A stretch of 10,560 bases of DNA, taken from NCBI GenBank assembly GCA_016463045.1, contig JAEMSB010000104.1:1-10560 (forward strand), given 5' to 3'. The notes beneath the pieces are model-generated. The model did not search any database. It saw only the letters and a list, made by a program, of their open reading frames with translations, and was not told the DNA's origin. Origin of the DNA: Niveispirillum sp. Lineage in GTDB: Bacteria > Pseudomonadota > Alphaproteobacteria > Azospirillales > Azospirillaceae. The position numbers and the translations under genes are program-made. Shown one piece after another: positions 9,672-10,560 of this stretch. How positions within the stretch are numbered: position 1 is the first letter of the stretch; each line of letters starts with the position of its first letter.

Positions 9672-10560
9672 ATGAATACCGAATTGATGAACATCTTCGG
9701 CACCCCGCAGGGTCCGCAGAGCTTCGACCAGATCCGCATCTCGATCGCCAGCCCGGAGCGCATCCGCTCCTGGTCGTTCGGCGAGATCAAGAAGCCCGAG
9801 ACGATCAACTACCGGACCTTCAAGCCGGAGCGCGACGGCCTGTTCTGCGCCCGCATCTTCGGTCCGATCAAGGATTACGAGTGCTTGTGCGGTAAGTACA
9901 AGCGCATGAAGTATCGCGGCATCATCTGCGAAAAGTGCGGCGTGGAAGTGACCTTGTCCAAGGTCCGCCGCGAGCGCATGGGCCATATCGAACTGGCCTC
10001 GCCCGTTGCCCATATCTGGTTCCTGAAGTCCCTGCCCTCCCGGATCGGCCTGTTGCTGGACAACACGCTGAAGGATCTGGAGCGCATCCTTTACTTCGAG
10101 AACTATGTCGTTATTGAGCCGGGCCTGACCGAGCTGAAGCAGGGTCAGCTGCTGTCCGAAGACGAGCTGATCGACTTCCAGGACAAGTACGGCGAGGATA
10201 CCTTCACCGCCAAGATCGGCGCCGAGGCCCTGAAGGACATGCTGTCCTCCCTGGACCTGGTCACCGAGAAGGCGAATTGCCGTGACGACCTGCGCGAGAC
10301 CTCGTCGGAGGCCAAGCGCAAGAAGCTCGTCAAGCGTCTGAAGATGCTGGAAGCCTTCCTGGGCAACCCGGTCGAGGTGGAAACCGTTGCAGATTACGAG
10401 CGGTTCGAAGGCTACAAGGAGCGTATTGAGCGCGCCGATGGCCCGACCATCTACAAGACCTACCCGGAAGCGACGCGCCCGGAATGGATGATCCTGGAAG
10501 TCGTTCCGGTCATTCCGCCCGAACTGCGTCCGCTGGTGCCGCTGGATGGTGGTCGTTTCG
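9672..10560 (+). CDS. rpoC: DNA-directed RNA polymerase subunit beta' (5' part)
   Basis: The first 296 residues of the beta' subunit, running off the window end (family length about 1400). A GGGGAG ribosome-binding site (9659-9664) precedes the ATG at 9672. The N terminus has SIASPERIRSWSFGEIKKPE and NYRTFKPERDGLFC. The zinc-binding domain uses C71, C73, C86 and C89 (CLCGKYK, ICEKCG). The clamp helices region continues through RRERMGHIELASPVAHIWF. The lid begins near LVPLDGGRF at the window edge. Between EAFL (227-230) and RPEWM (269-273) there are 38 residues where family members I know have about four (of the type xSGN), so about 34 residues appear inserted just before the lid. Reading frame and codon use remain normal there. 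The catalytic NADFDGDQM motif lies beyond the window. Confidence 0.98.
   Translation, partial: MNTELMNIFGTPQGPQSFDQIRISIASPERIRSWSFGEIKKPETINYRTFKPERDGLFCARIFGPIKDYECLCGKYKRMKYRGIICEKCGVEVTLSKVRRERMGHIELASPVAHIWFLKSLPSRIGLLLDNTLKDLERILYFENYVVIEPGLTELKQGQLLSEDELIDFQDKYGEDTFTAKIGAEALKDMLSSLDLVTEKANCRDDLRETSSEAKRKKLVKRLKMLEAFLGNPVEVETVADYERFEGYKERIERADGPTIYKTYPEATRPEWMILEVVPVIPPELRPLVPLDGGRF

Overview
The window is a high-GC chromosomal segment with a strong G/C preference at third codon positions. It comes from an alphaproteobacterium, most likely a member of the Rhodospirillales (Azospirillaceae-like; this placement is inferred from protein sequence feel, not from a search). It carries the conserved transcription/translation core cluster in the order tRNA-Gly(UCC, 3' part) - tuf - terminator - tRNA-Trp(CCA) - secE - nusG - rplK - rplA - [L10 leader] - rplJ - rplL - [long spacer] - rpoB - rpoC (cut by the window end). 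Every gene is on the + strand. I see no mobile element, CRISPR array, phage gene or accessory island.

Layout. Bases 1-1372 hold the end of a tRNA-Gly gene and a complete tuf (EF-Tu), closed by a textbook Rho-independent terminator. Bases 1373-1572 contain no gene and must hold the start of the next transcription unit. Bases 1573-2486 hold tRNA-Trp, secE (preprotein translocase subunit) and nusG (transcription factor), with secE and nusG nearly touching. A spacer of about 130 nt after nusG holds a strong hairpin and a probable L11/L1 mRNA leader, followed by tightly coupled rplK-rplA (L11, L1). The 308-nt gap before rplJ is almost entirely structured RNA: two hairpins, the L10 leader, and a long-range helix beside the rplJ ribosome-binding site. 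rplJ-rplL encode the L10/L7-L12 stalk. A 378-nt spacer with a GC-rich hairpin and a 12-bp palindrome precedes rpoB. rpoB and rpoC are separated by 88 nt holding a 13-bp perfect hairpin.

Together these genes make the GTPase-activating side of the ribosome (L11, L1, L10, L12), the factor that works there (EF-Tu), the RNA polymerase catalytic subunits, and NusG, which joins polymerase to ribosome. Expression is probably tuned by ribosomal-protein feedback at the two leaders and by partial termination or processing at the boundary hairpins.

The gene content is ordinary. The least ordinary coding observation is an apparent insertion of about 34 residues in RpoC (residues 231-268), just before the lid element, where the usual sequence has only about four residues. 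The other points worth a second look are RNA-level: competing helices in the rplJ leader, and U-tract-less hairpins at the gene-block borders.
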